The notes under the pieces were generated by a model, which saw nothing but the letters and a program-made list of their open reading frames with translations, made no database searches and was not told the origin of the DNA. From Pontibacter anaerobius (GTDB taxonomy: Bacteria > Bacteroidota > Bacteroidia > Cytophagales > Hymenobacteraceae), in NCBI RefSeq assembly GCF_026241195.1, contig NZ_JAPFQO010000011.1:124001-188000 (forward strand): a stretch of DNA of 64,000 nt, given 5' to 3'. A program made the position numbers and the translations under genes. Shown here one piece after another: positions 53,846-63,240 of the stretch (positions are counted from its first letter, which is position 1; every line of letters begins with the position of its first letter).

Positions 53846-56095
53846 TTATTCATGTATCCGCAGCTTGGCAAAGCTCAGGAGCAGGGTTTTTTCGCCCACC
53901 TCATCAAAGTTAATGATTGCTTTGGTGCTGTTCCCCTGTGTGTCCATCTTGCTTACTACGCCAAAACCGAACTTAGGGTGCTCTACTTTCATACCTGCTG
54001 CCAAGTTTGAAGTATCGCTTGGTTTAAAGTCGGCAGGGGCGGTGTAATTGCTGGCGGCTTGCTTGCGTGCCGGTGGCTGTACCAGGCTGCTGATGCTGCT
54101 TTTGCGCTGCAGCACCCTGTCAAAAACATTTCCTCCGCTGGCGTGGCTTTCGCCATACTTAAAGTTAATGTATTTCGGATCGATCTCGTCGAGGAAGCGG
54201 CTCTTCTCGCAGGCCCGCAGGTTGCCCCACTGGTAACGGCTGGTGGCGTAGGTTAAGTATAGTTTTTTCTCGGCGCGGGTGATGGCCACGTAAAACAGGC
54301 GACGCTCCTCCTCCAGGTCAGCGCGGGAGTTCAGCATCATCTGGCTCGGGAAGAGGTTTTCCTCCATGCCCACAATAAACACATTCTTAAACTCCAGGCC
54401 CTTGGCTGAGTGTATCGTCATCAGGGTTACAAACTCCCCGTCATCGTCTGCCTTGGTGTCCGCATCCGTAATCAGGGCGATGTCCTGCAGGAAGGCTGAC
54501 AGGCTTTTATCCTCCTTCTCCGGGTCGTCCACGTATTCCTTTATACCGTTGAGCAGTTCCTGTATGTTCTCATAACGTGCCAGCCCCTCTACTGTTTTGT
54601 CCTGGTACAGTTCATCCACAATCTTAGACTGCTTGGCAATATGCTTGGCTACCTCAAAGGCATCATGCTGCTCTGCCATGCGGGCAAAATCGCGGATCAT
54701 GATGGAGAAGTTCTCAATCGTCAGGCCTACACGGTTCCCAAGAAACTCGCTCGCATTCTGCACCACCTCCCACACACTATGGTTGGTATCATTGGCCACT
54801 ACAAACAATTTCTGTTCGGTTGTCTCGCCAATACCCCTTTTCGGGTAGTTGATGACGCGGCGCAGTGCCTGTTCATCGTTCGGGTTCACCGTCAGGCGCA
54901 GGTACGCGATCAGGTCCTTTATCTCCTTGCGCTGGTAAAAAGACAGGCCCCCGATGATCTTATACTTGATGTTCATGCGGCGCAGAGCTTCCTCCATGGC
55001 CCTGGACTGCGCGTTGGTGCGGTAAAGTATGGCGAAGTCGTCGTAGGAGAGGTGGTTGTTCATCTTCTCCTCGAATATGGTAGTTGCTACCAGCTTACCT
55101 TCTTCGTTATCCGAGTTGGCCTTGATCACCTCGATAAGCGGCCCCTGCTCGTTGTCTGTGAACACATCTTTGCGAAGCTGAGCCGTGTTATTCTTGATAA
55201 CCGAGTTGGCAGCGTGCACGATGTTCTTGGTGGAGCGGTAGTTCTGCTCCAGCTTAAATACCTGCAGTTCCGGGTAGTCGCGCTCAAAATTCAGGATGTT
55301 CTGGATATCAGCCCCACGGAAGGCATAAATAGATTGCGCATCATCGCCTACTACCACAATATTGCGGTTCTGAGCGGCCAGCTTGCGCGTGATCAGGTAC
55401 TGCGAGTAGTTCGTGTCCTGGTATTCGTCCACCATCACGAACTTGAAGATGTTCTGGTACTTGTTTAGTGCGTCCGGGTGGTCTTTAAAGAGCACGTTGG
55501 TGTTGAACAGCAAGTCGTCGAAGTCCATGGCGCCCGCGCGGAAGCAGCGGTTCTGGTACAACTCGTAAATCTTGCCGATTTTAGGACGCATGGCCGCTTC
55601 GTCGTCGGCCTGTATGGTAGCATCGTTGAGGTACTGCTTTACTGAGATCAACTTGTTTTTGGCAGAGGAGATGCGGCCCAGTACTACGTTTGGTTTATAC
55701 AGCTTATCGTCCAGGTTCATCTCCTTCACAATGTTGCGAATAAGTGTCTTGGAGTCGTCTGTATCGTAAATAGTGAAGCTTTTAGGGTAACCTATCTTCT
55801 CCGCCTCGGCCCTAAGGATGCGTGAGAATACCGAGTGGAATGTGCCCATCCAGATATTCTTTGCCTCGTTGCCGATAACTTTCTCAATACGGTGGCGCAT
55901 TTCTTTGGCCGCCTTATTGGTAAATGTTAGGGCAAGTATATTAAAGGGATCCACCCCCTGACTGATGAGGTTGGCGATACGATACGTTAATACTCTTGTT
56001 TTGCCTGAGCCTGCGCCTGCAATAATCATGGCTGGTCCGTCGGTGTGCAGCACCGCCGCGCGCTGCGACTCGTTCAGTAAACTTATATAATCCAT
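53846..56095 (-). CDS. pcrA: UvrD/PcrA-type ATP-dependent DNA helicase
   Basis: 749 residues from the ATG at 56093-56095 (MDYISLLNESQRAAVL). The upstream reading to 56224 adds 43 residues without helicase character. Superfamily 1A motifs are in order: Walker A AGAGSGKTRVLTYR (about 26-40), LALTFTNKAAKEMRHRI, VDEYQDTNYSQYLI (Walker B), VVGDDAQSIYAFRGADI, LEQNYRST, VTLMTIHSAKGLEFKNVFI and LFYVAITRAEKKLYLTYA. It unwinds DNA 3'-5' in repair and replication-fork maintenance. The C-terminal 100 residues carry the KVEHPKFGFGVV Tudor-like segment found in PcrA. Confidence 0.96.
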   Translation of the reverse strand: MDYISLLNESQRAAVLHTDGPAMIIAGAGSGKTRVLTYRIANLISQGVDPFNILALTFTNKAAKEMRHRIEKVIGNEAKNIWMGTFHSVFSRILRAEAEKIGYPKSFTIYDTDDSKTLIRNIVKEMNLDDKLYKPNVVLGRISSAKNKLISVKQYLNDATIQADDEAAMRPKIGKIYELYQNRCFRAGAMDFDDLLFNTNVLFKDHPDALNKYQNIFKFVMVDEYQDTNYSQYLITRKLAAQNRNIVVVGDDAQSIYAFRGADIQNILNFERDYPELQVFKLEQNYRSTKNIVHAANSVIKNNTAQLRKDVFTDNEQGPLIEVIKANSDNEEGKLVATTIFEEKMNNHLSYDDFAILYRTNAQSRAMEEALRRMNIKYKIIGGLSFYQRKEIKDLIAYLRLTVNPNDEQALRRVINYPKRGIGETTEQKLFVVANDTNHSVWEVVQNASEFLGNRVGLTIENFSIMIRDFARMAEQHDAFEVAKHIAKQSKIVDELYQDKTVEGLARYENIQELLNGIKEYVDDPEKEDKSLSAFLQDIALITDADTKADDDGEFVTLMTIHSAKGLEFKNVFIVGMEENLFPSQMMLNSRADLEEERRLFYVAITRAEKKLYLTYATSRYQWGNLRACEKSRFLDEIDPKYINFKYGESHASGGNVFDRVLQRKSSISSLVQPPARKQAASNYTAPADFKPSDTSNLAAGMKVEHPKFGFGVVSKMDTQGNSTKAIINFDEVGEKTLLLSFAKLRIHE

Positions 56096-56321
56096 TTCTT
56101 CTCTTCCGCGTGCTTTAAATCCTTGCAATTTACGAAATACAATTCCTTTTTCAGAACTGCATCTGCTCTTTAGGCTCATTAATCGGGTTAACTTATACTT
56201 AGGGTAGTATAAAGTATAAACCACCTGTTATATGAACACCTTCTGTGCCTAAAGCGTTTAGCTAAAGGGCAGGTATAACATTTGCTGTAGCCTTGGAATT
56301 TTATGCTGATTTGGCCGTGTT

Positions 56322-56352
56322 TTTGTTTAAAGGCCTATAGCGCTTACTTTTG
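56322..56352 (+). promoter_or_regulatory. Promoter of the Sel1-ankyrin gene
   Basis: TTTG at 56322-56325 and TACTTTTG at 56345-56352 are 19 bp apart, a full match to the Bacteroidota consensus. Transcription would start near 56359, 23 bp before the TTG start codon, which supports that start. Confidence 0.85.
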
Positions 56353-56381
56353 CAAAAGACCAGAACATAATACAGGATACC

Positions 56382-58031
56382 TTGAGACATCATCAAATTA
56401 TAAAGTATCGCTTAGCAACCCTGATAAAACTTTTTCTCTTTTGCCTGCTCGGGGGGCTTAGCCATGTTGGGGTAGCACAGAAAAGCCCTGTGGGCACCGA
56501 TGCGGTTAAAACCTCTGCTTTAGTAAAAGACTCTTCTACCGCGAAAAAGGTAACAGGAGCTGCGCCGGCCCCGGTTATAAGGCGTGTCTGGCGCACGCCT
56601 GCCATGGATGAGGCCATGTACTATTATACCTCGCTCCATTATCAGAAGGCGCAGGAGAAATTCAGGGTCGCGGCGGCAGCAGGGGAGTATGACGCCTATT
56701 ATTTTCTGGGGCGTATGCACCAGTACCGCGAACTGAAGTATGATTCTGTGGAGATAGACACGGTGAAGCAGATACAGAGTGCCGAGAAGTATTTTTCGGC
56801 CAACCGCGACTCCGCGCAATATTATTATCAGGCAGCACTGGACAGCGGTAGCGTGTTGGCGAACCTTGGCATGGCTGAGCTGATGACCTTGCGCAACGAG
56901 GATGACATGCAACGCTTTCTGCAGCGCATGCGCAATGCGGCCATCACCATAAGAGAGAAGGCTGTGGATGGCGATGCCTTTTGTAACCGTATTTTGGGCA
57001 GTATGTACTACACCGGTTACGGCGAAATGAAGAACCACTCGCTGGCCTTTAACTACCTGCGCCGCGCCGCCGATGCCAATGACGTAGTGGCTTACGCCTC
57101 ACTGGCAAACCTTTACCTGAACGGCGAAGGGGTGGAAAAAGACAAAGAAAAAGCTGCTTATTGGCTGCAAAAGGGCATAGAGGCCGGTGAGCGCGAGTCG
57201 ATGTATACAATGGCGCTTTTATATGAAGAAGGTACGCTTGGCGAGGTTAAGGTGGATGATGCCCGCAAACTGTACCGGAAAGCGGTGGCGAAAGGAAGTA
57301 TGAGTGCCTATGAACAACTGCTGTACATTAACCAGACACCAAACCAGAAAGTAGTGATCGGTGCCCTACACCGCGACCCTGAGATGATCAAGCGTGCCCT
57401 TGCTGCAGGCGGAGACGCCAATGCGCAGGACCAGCCAGATGATTACGAGGCTAATTTGCAGAAGCGTACGCCACTGATGCATGCCTTGTACATCCCGATG
57501 CTGCTGGAGGATTATGGTGTTGAGTATGAACCGGAGGCACGGCTGAAAGCGGCTAGTCTGCTAATCAAAAAAGGAGCAGACGTAAATGCGCAGGATATAA
57601 ATGGTAAAACAGCTTTGCATTATGTGGTGAGCAGTTCGCGCATCAGAACAGAGTTTTATGAGAATGAGCAGGTGCAACTGCTGGATACTTTGCTGGTGCA
57701 TGGGGCAGACCCTAACATCAAAGATAAGGAGGGGAACACGGTGCTCTCTCAGGCCCTGCACGCTACCATTGGGCAGCATATCGGTATTCTGGAGCTTGAG
57801 AAACTGCTGCAGGCCGGTGCCAACCCCAACGTGGTAAACAACGAGGGCAAGACGCCGCTTATGCTCGCCTGCGAGATAGATGCGAACTACGAAATCATAC
57901 TTGCGCTGCTTCAAGCCAATGCTGACGTTAGCGTAACCGATAATTCCGGTAAAGCTGCTATAGACTACACCAAGCACGAGAACGTGCAAAACATGTTGCT
58001 AGCTGCCGGCTCCCCAGAGAAGCAAGAGTGA
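56382..58031 (+). CDS. Exported Sel1-repeat plus ankyrin-repeat protein
   Basis: 549 residues with TTG as start at 56382. No in-frame ATG is near, the signal sequence needs this start, and a consensus promoter lies 30 bp upstream. The signal peptide is about 1-33 (LIKLFLFCLLGGLSHVGVAQ). TPR/Sel1-like repeats span about 70-320 (AFNYLRRAADANDVVAYASL, ANLYLNGEGVEKDKEKAAYW). Ankyrin repeats span about 335-540 (KGADVNAQDINGKTALHYVV, HGADPNIKDKEGNTVLSQAL, AGANPNVVNNEGKTPLMLAC). Both modules mediate protein contacts. A periplasmic or surface location is inferred. The binding partner is unknown. Confidence 0.85.
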   Translation: MRHHQIIKYRLATLIKLFLFCLLGGLSHVGVAQKSPVGTDAVKTSALVKDSSTAKKVTGAAPAPVIRRVWRTPAMDEAMYYYTSLHYQKAQEKFRVAAAAGEYDAYYFLGRMHQYRELKYDSVEIDTVKQIQSAEKYFSANRDSAQYYYQAALDSGSVLANLGMAELMTLRNEDDMQRFLQRMRNAAITIREKAVDGDAFCNRILGSMYYTGYGEMKNHSLAFNYLRRAADANDVVAYASLANLYLNGEGVEKDKEKAAYWLQKGIEAGERESMYTMALLYEEGTLGEVKVDDARKLYRKAVAKGSMSAYEQLLYINQTPNQKVVIGALHRDPEMIKRALAAGGDANAQDQPDDYEANLQKRTPLMHALYIPMLLEDYGVEYEPEARLKAASLLIKKGADVNAQDINGKTALHYVVSSSRIRTEFYENEQVQLLDTLLVHGADPNIKDKEGNTVLSQALHATIGQHIGILELEKLLQAGANPNVVNNEGKTPLMLACEIDANYEIILALLQANADVSVTDNSGKAAIDYTKHENVQNMLLAAGSPEKQE

Positions 58032-58052
58032 TTTCTGAATAATATATAATGG

Positions 58053-58086
58053 AAGCAGAGGTGCATAACTCGCACCTCTGCTTTTT
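58053..58086 (+). terminator. Terminator of the Sel1-ankyrin gene
   Basis: AAGCAGAGGTGC at 58053-58064 pairs with GCACCTCTGCTT at 58072-58083 around a 7-nt loop, followed by TTT. It lies 21 bp past the stop. Confidence 0.92.
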
Positions 58087-58156
58087 GTTGCTAAGCTACG
58101 GACGCCTGGCAAGTATACCTTCTCCGCAAACAGCATCTTTTAAACTATTTTCTGCC

Positions 58157-58164
58157 TACCTTTG
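58157..58164 (+). promoter_or_regulatory. Candidate -7 element of the DUF3109 gene
   Basis: TACCTTTG fits TAnnTTTG and lies 72 bp before the ATG at 58237. The -33 region has only a T run (58138-58141). Confidence 0.4.
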
Positions 58165-58236
58165 TCTTTCCATTAGCCTGGGAGAAGTATGGCATATAGC
58201 TTATACTTCAGCCCTTTTTTATTTCGTGATTCAACT

Positions 58237-58818
58237 ATGATAGTCCTTCAGAATACCGTAATCAGTGACGATGTGCGCGACCAGTTTTTTGTGTGTAACC
58301 TTGAGAAGTGTAAAGGAGCCTGCTGCGTGGAAGGCGACCTGGGTGCGCCGCTGGATGAGTACGAACTGGATATACTGAAGGATAGCTACGAGCACGTGAA
58401 GCCTTATATGTCTGCTGCCGGTTTAAAGGCGGTGGAGGAGCAGGGGCTGTACATAAAAGATTGGGAGGGCGACTACTCTACCCCAACCATTGGCAACCGG
58501 GAGTGTGCCTACGCTATTTACGACACCGACAACACCCTGAAGTGCGCCATTGAGCAAGCCTACTATGATGGCAAGATAGAATGGAAGAAGCCGATTTCCT
58601 GCCACCTTTACCCAATCCGGATAACGAAATATGATGGTTTTGAAGCCCTGAACTACGACCGCTGGGGCATTTGCAGCTCCGCCTGCAGTTTTGGCCAGGA
58701 TCTCGGGGTACGCGTGTACCAGTTCTTGAAAGAGCCCCTTATCCGCAAGTATGGCGAAGGTTGGTACAGTGAGTTGGAGCAGCTGATGGAGAACGAAGAA
58801 ACAACTACTGGAAACTAA
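58237..58818 (+). CDS. DUF3109 cysteine-rich protein
   Basis: 193 residues from the ATG at 58237 (MIVLQNTVISDDV). Cysteines at 20, 25, 29 and 30 (FVCNLEKCKGACC), with NRECAYAIY, CAIEQAYYDG, ISCHLYPIR and GICSSACSFG further on, form the cluster typical of DUF3109/YkgJ-like proteins. A metal or iron-sulfur site is likely. The enzymatic role is not known. The preceding in-frame start at 58189 overlaps the promoter region and is not favoured. An unrelated small gene follows at 58896. Confidence 0.88.
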   Translation: MIVLQNTVISDDVRDQFFVCNLEKCKGACCVEGDLGAPLDEYELDILKDSYEHVKPYMSAAGLKAVEEQGLYIKDWEGDYSTPTIGNRECAYAIYDTDNTLKCAIEQAYYDGKIEWKKPISCHLYPIRITKYDGFEALNYDRWGICSSACSFGQDLGVRVYQFLKEPLIRKYGEGWYSELEQLMENEETTTGN

Positions 58819-58895
58819 AACCATCTGCTTTTTTTCAGAAAGCATGGCCGTGAATTTTAAACTACATATTATTGTACAACTTACATCCCTGTGCT

Positions 58896-59303
58896 ATGTC
58901 TCTTGAAAAAAAGTATGATTCGGGCTTTTATAAGATAGAAGTTGATACTGATAGGAACCTGTTGAAGTCCGTTTGGCTTAGACCTGTAAGTACTGAAGAG
59001 CTTATTGCAGGAGGAACCAAGCTTTATGAGGTGCTGCGCGAGTGTAAGGTGGAGAAAGCAATTGCCGATGCACGTATTCTAACCTCACTCTCAACCGAGT
59101 CTAAAGACTGGATGTCAAGCAAATTCTACGAGCTTTTGTCGCAAACCCAGCTTAAAAGACTTGCCAGGGTGCTGCCTAGTGAGGTGTACCATAGAATCGC
59201 CCTTGAATCTGTGGTAACAAGGGCGGAGGCGCTTGGGGTAACTAAGTTTGATGTGAAGAATTTTACCAGTCCGGCGGAAGCACTCACTTGGTTAATGAAT
59301 TAA
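58896..59303 (+). CDS. Small soluble protein, possible STAS/SpoIIAA-like fold
   Basis: 135 residues from the ATG at 58896 (MSLEKKYDSGFYKIEVDTD). No signal or membrane segment. The order of strands and helices (YKIEVDTDRNLLKSVWLRPV, ELIAGGTKLYEVLRE, KAIADARILTSL, WMSSKFYELLSQTQLKRLARVL, SPAEALTWLMN) resembles the SpoIIAA-like STAS-related domain common in Cytophagales. No catalytic motif. An in-frame TTG at 58872 is less likely. A shared terminator lies downstream. Function unknown. Confidence 0.7.
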   Translation: MSLEKKYDSGFYKIEVDTDRNLLKSVWLRPVSTEELIAGGTKLYEVLRECKVEKAIADARILTSLSTESKDWMSSKFYELLSQTQLKRLARVLPSEVYHRIALESVVTRAEALGVTKFDVKNFTSPAEALTWLMN

Positions 59304-59320
59304 TATCCAAAGTATGATGA

Positions 59321-59364
59321 AGCAAAAAAAAAGCAGCCATTGTTCGATGGCTGCTTTTTTTGCT
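59321..59364. terminator. Bidirectional terminator before accC
   Basis: GCAGCCAT at 59333-59340 pairs with ATGGCTGC at 59347-59354 around a 6-nt loop, and the flanking A and T runs extend the stem by 7 bp. It serves the small plus-strand gene and the efp-accB-accC operon ending at 59376. Confidence 0.9.
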
Positions 59365-59375
59365 TTAAGTACCTG

Positions 59376-60722
59376 TTACTCAATCGAACCGAAGTCGAAA
59401 TCTTCCAGATACTTCGTTGTGAAGTTACCTTCCTTAAACCCTTTGTCGTCCATCAGCTTCAGGTGGAAAGGGATCGTGGTTTTGATGCCTTCAATCACGA
59501 ACTCGCTCAGGGCGCGTTTCATTTTCACCAGGGCCTCCTCACGCGTCTGCGCACTTACGATCAGTTTTGCGATCATAGAGTCGTAGTTAGGCGGGATGGT
59601 ATAGCCAGAATACACATGCGAGTCTACGCGTACACCGTGTCCACCCGGCATATGCAGGGTAGTAATTTTGCCCGGGCTCGGACGGAATCCGTTTTTCGGA
59701 TCTTCGGCGTTAATGCGGCACTCGATGGCATGCATCTTCGGGTAGTAGTTTTTGCCTGTTATCTTCAGACCGGCGGCCACTTTAATCTGCTCCTTGATCA
59801 GGTCGTAATCAATTACTTCCTCTGTGATCGGGTGCTCCACCTGAATACGCGTGTTCATCTCCATAAAGTAGAAGTCACGGTTCTTGTCTACCAGAAACTC
59901 GATGGTACCTACACCTTCATAGTTGATGGCCTTGGCACCGGCTACAGCCGCTTCGCCCATTTTCTCACGAAGCTCATCCGTGATGAACGGGGAAGGTGTT
60001 TCCTCTACCAGTTTCTGGTGGCGTCGCTGAATAGAGCAGTCGCGCTCAGATAGGTGCGCAACCTGACCGTGCTGGTCGCCGATCAGCTGTATCTCGATGT
60101 GGCGCGGCTCCACCACGAATTTCTCCAGGTAAATGCCGTCGTTTCCGAAAGCTGCCTTAGCTTCCGTACGGGCATCGTTCCATGCTTTTTCAAATTCGGA
60201 GTCGTTGTTTACGATGCGCATGCCACGGCCACCGCCACCTGCAGTTGCCTTCAGGATAATTGGGTATTTTATTTTCTGGGCAATTTTAAGGCCTTCCTCC
60301 ACATTCTTCAGCAACCCGTCAGACCCTGGAATGGTAGGCACGCCGGCTTTTTTCATGGTGTCCTTCGCAGAAGCCTTGTCGCCCATCTGGTTAATCATAT
60401 CAGGGGAGGCACCGATGAATTTAATTCCGTTTTCGGCACAGATGCGGGAGAACTCAGCGTTCTCAGACAGGAAGCCGTAGCCTGGGTGTATGGCATCAGC
60501 GTTGGTGATCTCCGCTGCTGCGATAATATTCGGGATGTTAAGGTAAGACTGTGAGCTCGGAGCGGGGCCTATGCATACAGCCTCGTCAGCAAAGCGCACG
60601 TGCAGGCTCTCCTTATCTGCTGTAGAGTACACAGCTACCGTTTTGATACCCATTTCCTTGCAGGTGCGGATAATACGGAGCGCAATCTCGCCTCGGTTGG
60701 CGATTAGTATCTTTTTAAACAT
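59376..60722 (-). CDS. accC: Acetyl-CoA carboxylase, biotin carboxylase subunit
   Basis: 448 residues from the ATG at 60720-60722 ([16 protein letters not shown]), the canonical AccC start. The longer reading to 60788 is rejected. ATP-grasp signatures are [61 protein letters not shown] and ECRINAEDP. It carboxylates biotin on AccB with ATP and bicarbonate for fatty-acid synthesis. It is the third gene of the efp-accB-accC operon, 113 bp after accB. Confidence 0.97.
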   Translation of the reverse strand: MFKKILIANRGEIALRIIRTCKEMGIKTVAVYSTADKESLHVRFADEAVCIGPAPSSQSYLNIPNIIAAAEITNADAIHPGYGFLSENAEFSRICAENGIKFIGASPDMINQMGDKASAKDTMKKAGVPTIPGSDGLLKNVEEGLKIAQKIKYPIILKATAGGGGRGMRIVNNDSEFEKAWNDARTEAKAAFGNDGIYLEKFVVEPRHIEIQLIGDQHGQVAHLSERDCSIQRRHQKLVEETPSPFITDELREKMGEAAVAGAKAINYEGVGTIEFLVDKNRDFYFMEMNTRIQVEHPITEEVIDYDLIKEQIKVAAGLKITGKNYYPKMHAIECRINAEDPKNGFRPSPGKITTLHMPGGHGVRVDSHVYSGYTIPPNYDSMIAKLIVSAQTREEALVKMKRALSEFVIEGIKTTIPFHLKLMDDKGFKEGNFTTKYLEDFDFGSIE

Positions 60723-60776
60723 AAGTTCTGATTTGTAGATTTGGAAATGTAGAGATCTACTGTGAAAAAGACATGA

Positions 60777-60806
60777 AAATGGAGACAATCAATATCATCT
60801 CCATTT
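60777..60806. repeat. 9-bp inverted repeat between accB and accC
   Basis: AAATGGAGA at 60777-60785 pairs with TCTCCATTT at 60798-60806 around a 12-nt loop. It may fold in the intercistronic mRNA. No T run makes it a terminator. Confidence 0.5.
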
Positions 60807-60835
60807 CCTAATCTTCACATTTTCAAACCAATGAA

Positions 60836-61330
60836 TTAGCTAGGATCTACCAGGAACAGCGGCTGATCGTACTCTACCGGTGAGGCATTGTCTACCAACA
60901 CCTTCACGATCTTGCCCGATACTTCTGATTCGATCTCATTAAACAGCTTCATCGCCTCGATGATGCAGATAACCTGGCCCTTCTTCACCTCATCGCCCAC
61001 GTTCACGAAAGACGGGTTCTCCGGGCTGGCAGCGCGGTAGAACGTTCCGATCATAGGGGCCTTGATAGCAATATACTTGCTCTCGTCTGATGCAGGTGCG
61101 GCGGCCGGGGCTGGTGCCGGAGCAGCTGGTGCAGCGGCCGGGGCCGGAGCAGCCTGAGGGGCAGTAGGGGCGTGGGCTGCGTGCGCAGCGCCTGTGTCCT
61201 TCACATACGTTACATTCTGGTCCGGATCACGCTTAACTGAGATCTTAAACTCTTCTGTTTCAATGTTAACCTTATTCAAGCCAGATTTGGCGATAAAGTC
61301 GATGAGGTCCTGGATTTCTTTCGCTTTCAT
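60836..61330 (-). CDS. accB: Biotin carboxyl carrier protein of acetyl-CoA carboxylase
   Basis: 164 residues. The N-terminal helical segment is [20 protein letters not shown]. An Ala/Pro-rich flexible linker spans about 49-80. The C-terminal biotinyl domain has [20 protein letters not shown] and the biotinylation motif [10 protein letters not shown] with Lys128. It carries carboxybiotin between AccC and the carboxyltransferase. It starts 3 bp after efp. The spacer to accC contains a 9-bp inverted repeat. Confidence 0.96.
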   Translation of the reverse strand: MKAKEIQDLIDFIAKSGLNKVNIETEEFKISVKRDPDQNVTYVKDTGAAHAAHAPTAPQAAPAPAAAPAAPAPAPAAAPASDESKYIAIKAPMIGTFYRAASPENPSFVNVGDEVKKGQVICIIEAMKLFNEIESEVSGKIVKVLVDNASPVEYDQPLFLVDPS

Positions 61331-61333
61331 GTT

Positions 61334-61897
61334 TTATTTAACTCTTTCTGCGTATGAGTACGTACGAGTATCTACTTTGATTTTTTCGTCCTGTCCGATA
61401 AACAGCGGCACCTGGATGGTAGCACCTGTTTCCACGATGGCCGGTTTGGAGGCGTTGGTGGCGGTATCGCCTTTCAGGCCTGGCTCCGTATACGTAATGG
61501 TCAGCTCCACGAACGGAGGGATCTCGCAAGTCAGCGGGGTCTCGTTTTCGGCGTGGTAAAGGATCGTTACTTCCTGCCCCTCTTTCATCAGGTCCGCAAA
61601 CGGCACCATAGCCTCGTCTAATGCAACCTGCTCAAATGTATTCAGGTCCATGAAATGGTAGCCCAGGTCATCCTTAAAGATAAACTGGTGCGGGCGTTGC
61701 TCTACACGGGCAGTCGTTATCTTGTGCCCTGCCGAGAAAGTGTTGTCCAGCACCTTGCCGGTTCTAACGTTTCTCAGTTTGGTTCTAACAAATGCCGGAC
61801 CTTTGCCCGGCTTTACGTGCTGAAAATCAATTACCACGTAAAGGTCGTTGTTATACTCAATTACAACGCCGTTTTTAATATCAGCTGTGGTTGCCAT
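61334..61897 (-). CDS. efp: Elongation factor P
   Basis: 187 residues in three beta domains. The domain I loop is HVKPGKGPAFVRTKLRN, with Lys32 at the tip where other bacteria attach beta-lysine, rhamnose or similar groups. NTFSAGHKITTARVEQR and the C-terminal PLFIGQDEKIKVDTRTYSYAERVK complete the signature. It relieves ribosome stalling at polyproline. First gene of the efp-accB-accC operon. The loop keeps a lysine, and no dedicated modification gene is nearby. Confidence 0.97.
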   Translation of the reverse strand: MATTADIKNGVVIEYNNDLYVVIDFQHVKPGKGPAFVRTKLRNVRTGKVLDNTFSAGHKITTARVEQRPHQFIFKDDLGYHFMDLNTFEQVALDEAMVPFADLMKEGQEVTILYHAENETPLTCEIPPFVELTITYTEPGLKGDTATNASKPAIVETGATIQVPLFIGQDEKIKVDTRTYSYAERVK

Positions 61898-62099
61898 ATA
61901 AGTTAACTAATTTGTATCCTTAATAAAGAGGTAAAACTATGTTTGTTTTTGCTGTCTTGCAAAACAAAATTAGTTAATCTCCTGAAAAAGTCGTTATAAA
62001 CAGCGGATAAACCTGCGATATAGTTACAGAAAGATGCCGGATGCCGTAATTTTCAGGTTCCGGTCCGCCGGTTTCCTGATATAAGTATAAACCCCTAGC

Positions 62100-62879
62100 A
62101 TGATACAGCCTGAAATCACCTCCGTAAAAGAATTACTTGATGATAGAGTCGAAAAGTATAACCAGCCTGACTTTATCCTAAACGACCCGGTTTCCATCCC
62201 GCACCGGTTCAGCAAAAAGCAGGACATCGAGATCAGCGGTTTTTTTGCGGCCATACTTGCTTGGGGGCAGCGCAAGACCATCATCAACAACTGTGTTAAA
62301 CTGATGAACCTGATGGACAATGCCCCGCTTGAGTTTATACTTCAGCACGAGGAGCAGGACTTGCAGCGCTTCCTTGGCTTTAAGCACCGCACCTTTAATG
62401 ATACGGACCTCTTATACTTGTTGCACTTCTTCAGGTGGTATTATAGCCAGCACGAGAGCCTGGAAACAGCTTTTACCGGAGAGAACAACGAGTTGGAAAC
62501 AATGAGGGACCGACTAGTGTACTTTCATAATCTGGTTTTTAGCCTGGAGGATGCCCCGCAGCGCACGCGCAAGCACATTGCCACGCCGGCCCGTAAATCG
62601 GCCTGCAAGCGCCTGAACATGTACCTGCGCTGGATGGTGCGCAAAGATGCTGCTGGCGTTGACTTTGGCATCTGGAACGCGATACCTATGAGTGACTTGA
62701 TTTGCCCCTGTGATGTGCACGTGGAACGGGTAGCTCGAAAGCTTGGCCTCATCACGCGCAAAGGAATGGATTGGGACACGGCCGAAGAGTTGACCACACA
62801 CCTGTGCACCTTTGACCCGGCAGACCCGGTGAAGTATGATTTTGCTCTCTTTGGGTTGGGGATTGAGGAAAAATTCTGA
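62100..62879 (+). CDS. TIGR02757 (DUF2400) family protein
   Basis: 259 residues. ISGFFAAILAWGQRKTIINNC, LLHFFRWYYSQHESLETAF, ACKRLNMYLRWMVRKDAAGVDFGIW and CDVHVERVARKLGLI fit this conserved family, and the latter segments resemble helix-hairpin-helix DNA glycosylases. Function is not established. The start ATG at 62100 has an AAGTATAAAC word 19 bp upstream. It is a single-gene unit before the proC promoter region. Confidence 0.88.
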   Translation: MIQPEITSVKELLDDRVEKYNQPDFILNDPVSIPHRFSKKQDIEISGFFAAILAWGQRKTIINNCVKLMNLMDNAPLEFILQHEEQDLQRFLGFKHRTFNDTDLLYLLHFFRWYYSQHESLETAFTGENNELETMRDRLVYFHNLVFSLEDAPQRTRKHIATPARKSACKRLNMYLRWMVRKDAAGVDFGIWNAIPMSDLICPCDVHVERVARKLGLITRKGMDWDTAEELTTHLCTFDPADPVKYDFALFGLGIEEKF

Positions 62880-63136
62880 TTTTTTGACCTCTACAGATTC
62901 TGCAGAAATCCCAAGTTGTTTTAGAAAGCGGAGCAGACAGGTTTTACTGTAGCTACATCGGTACTAGCCTCCGCTAATATAGCTCCTCAGTGCCCCTGAG
63001 GTATCAAATTAACCTGGTTTATACTTATAGTTTGATGTGGCTGCGTGATGGGTTATTTATAATTTTTCCGATGGTTAAAATGTGCGGATAATACTATTGT
63101 GCTTGCTTCTGGTGTGTTTGGTGGCCTTTGTGTGGC
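62880..63136. other. Intergenic region upstream of the proC promoter
   Basis: About 260 bp, no ORF or hairpin of note. It includes one TATACTT word near 63021 and runs of GTGTTTGGTGGCC-like sequence that merge into the proC promoter. Confidence 0.5.
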
Positions 63137-63167
63137 TTTGGGTTTTGGATTGGTTTTTGTACTTTTG
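63137..63167 (+). promoter_or_regulatory. proC promoter
   Basis: TTTG at 63137-63140 and TACTTTTG at 63160-63167, 19 bp apart, match the Bacteroidota consensus. A transcript would start near 63174, giving a 67-nt leader before the ATG at 63241. Confidence 0.85.
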
Positions 63168-63240
63168 TGGCTGGAATAATTATTTAAAGTACAGCGCAAA
63201 ACTCATAACGCGCTGTCAGAAACAAAATAAAACACACAGA

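Noticed and set aside
54641-55468. 275-codon plus-strand ORF opposite the UvrD/PcrA gene
   Set aside because: It lies entirely within conserved helicase motifs on the other strand, and its translation shows no recognisable fold.
59340-60554. Two long plus-strand ORFs opposite accC
   Set aside because: The accC reading has all ATP-grasp motifs. The opposite frames are open through codon composition only.
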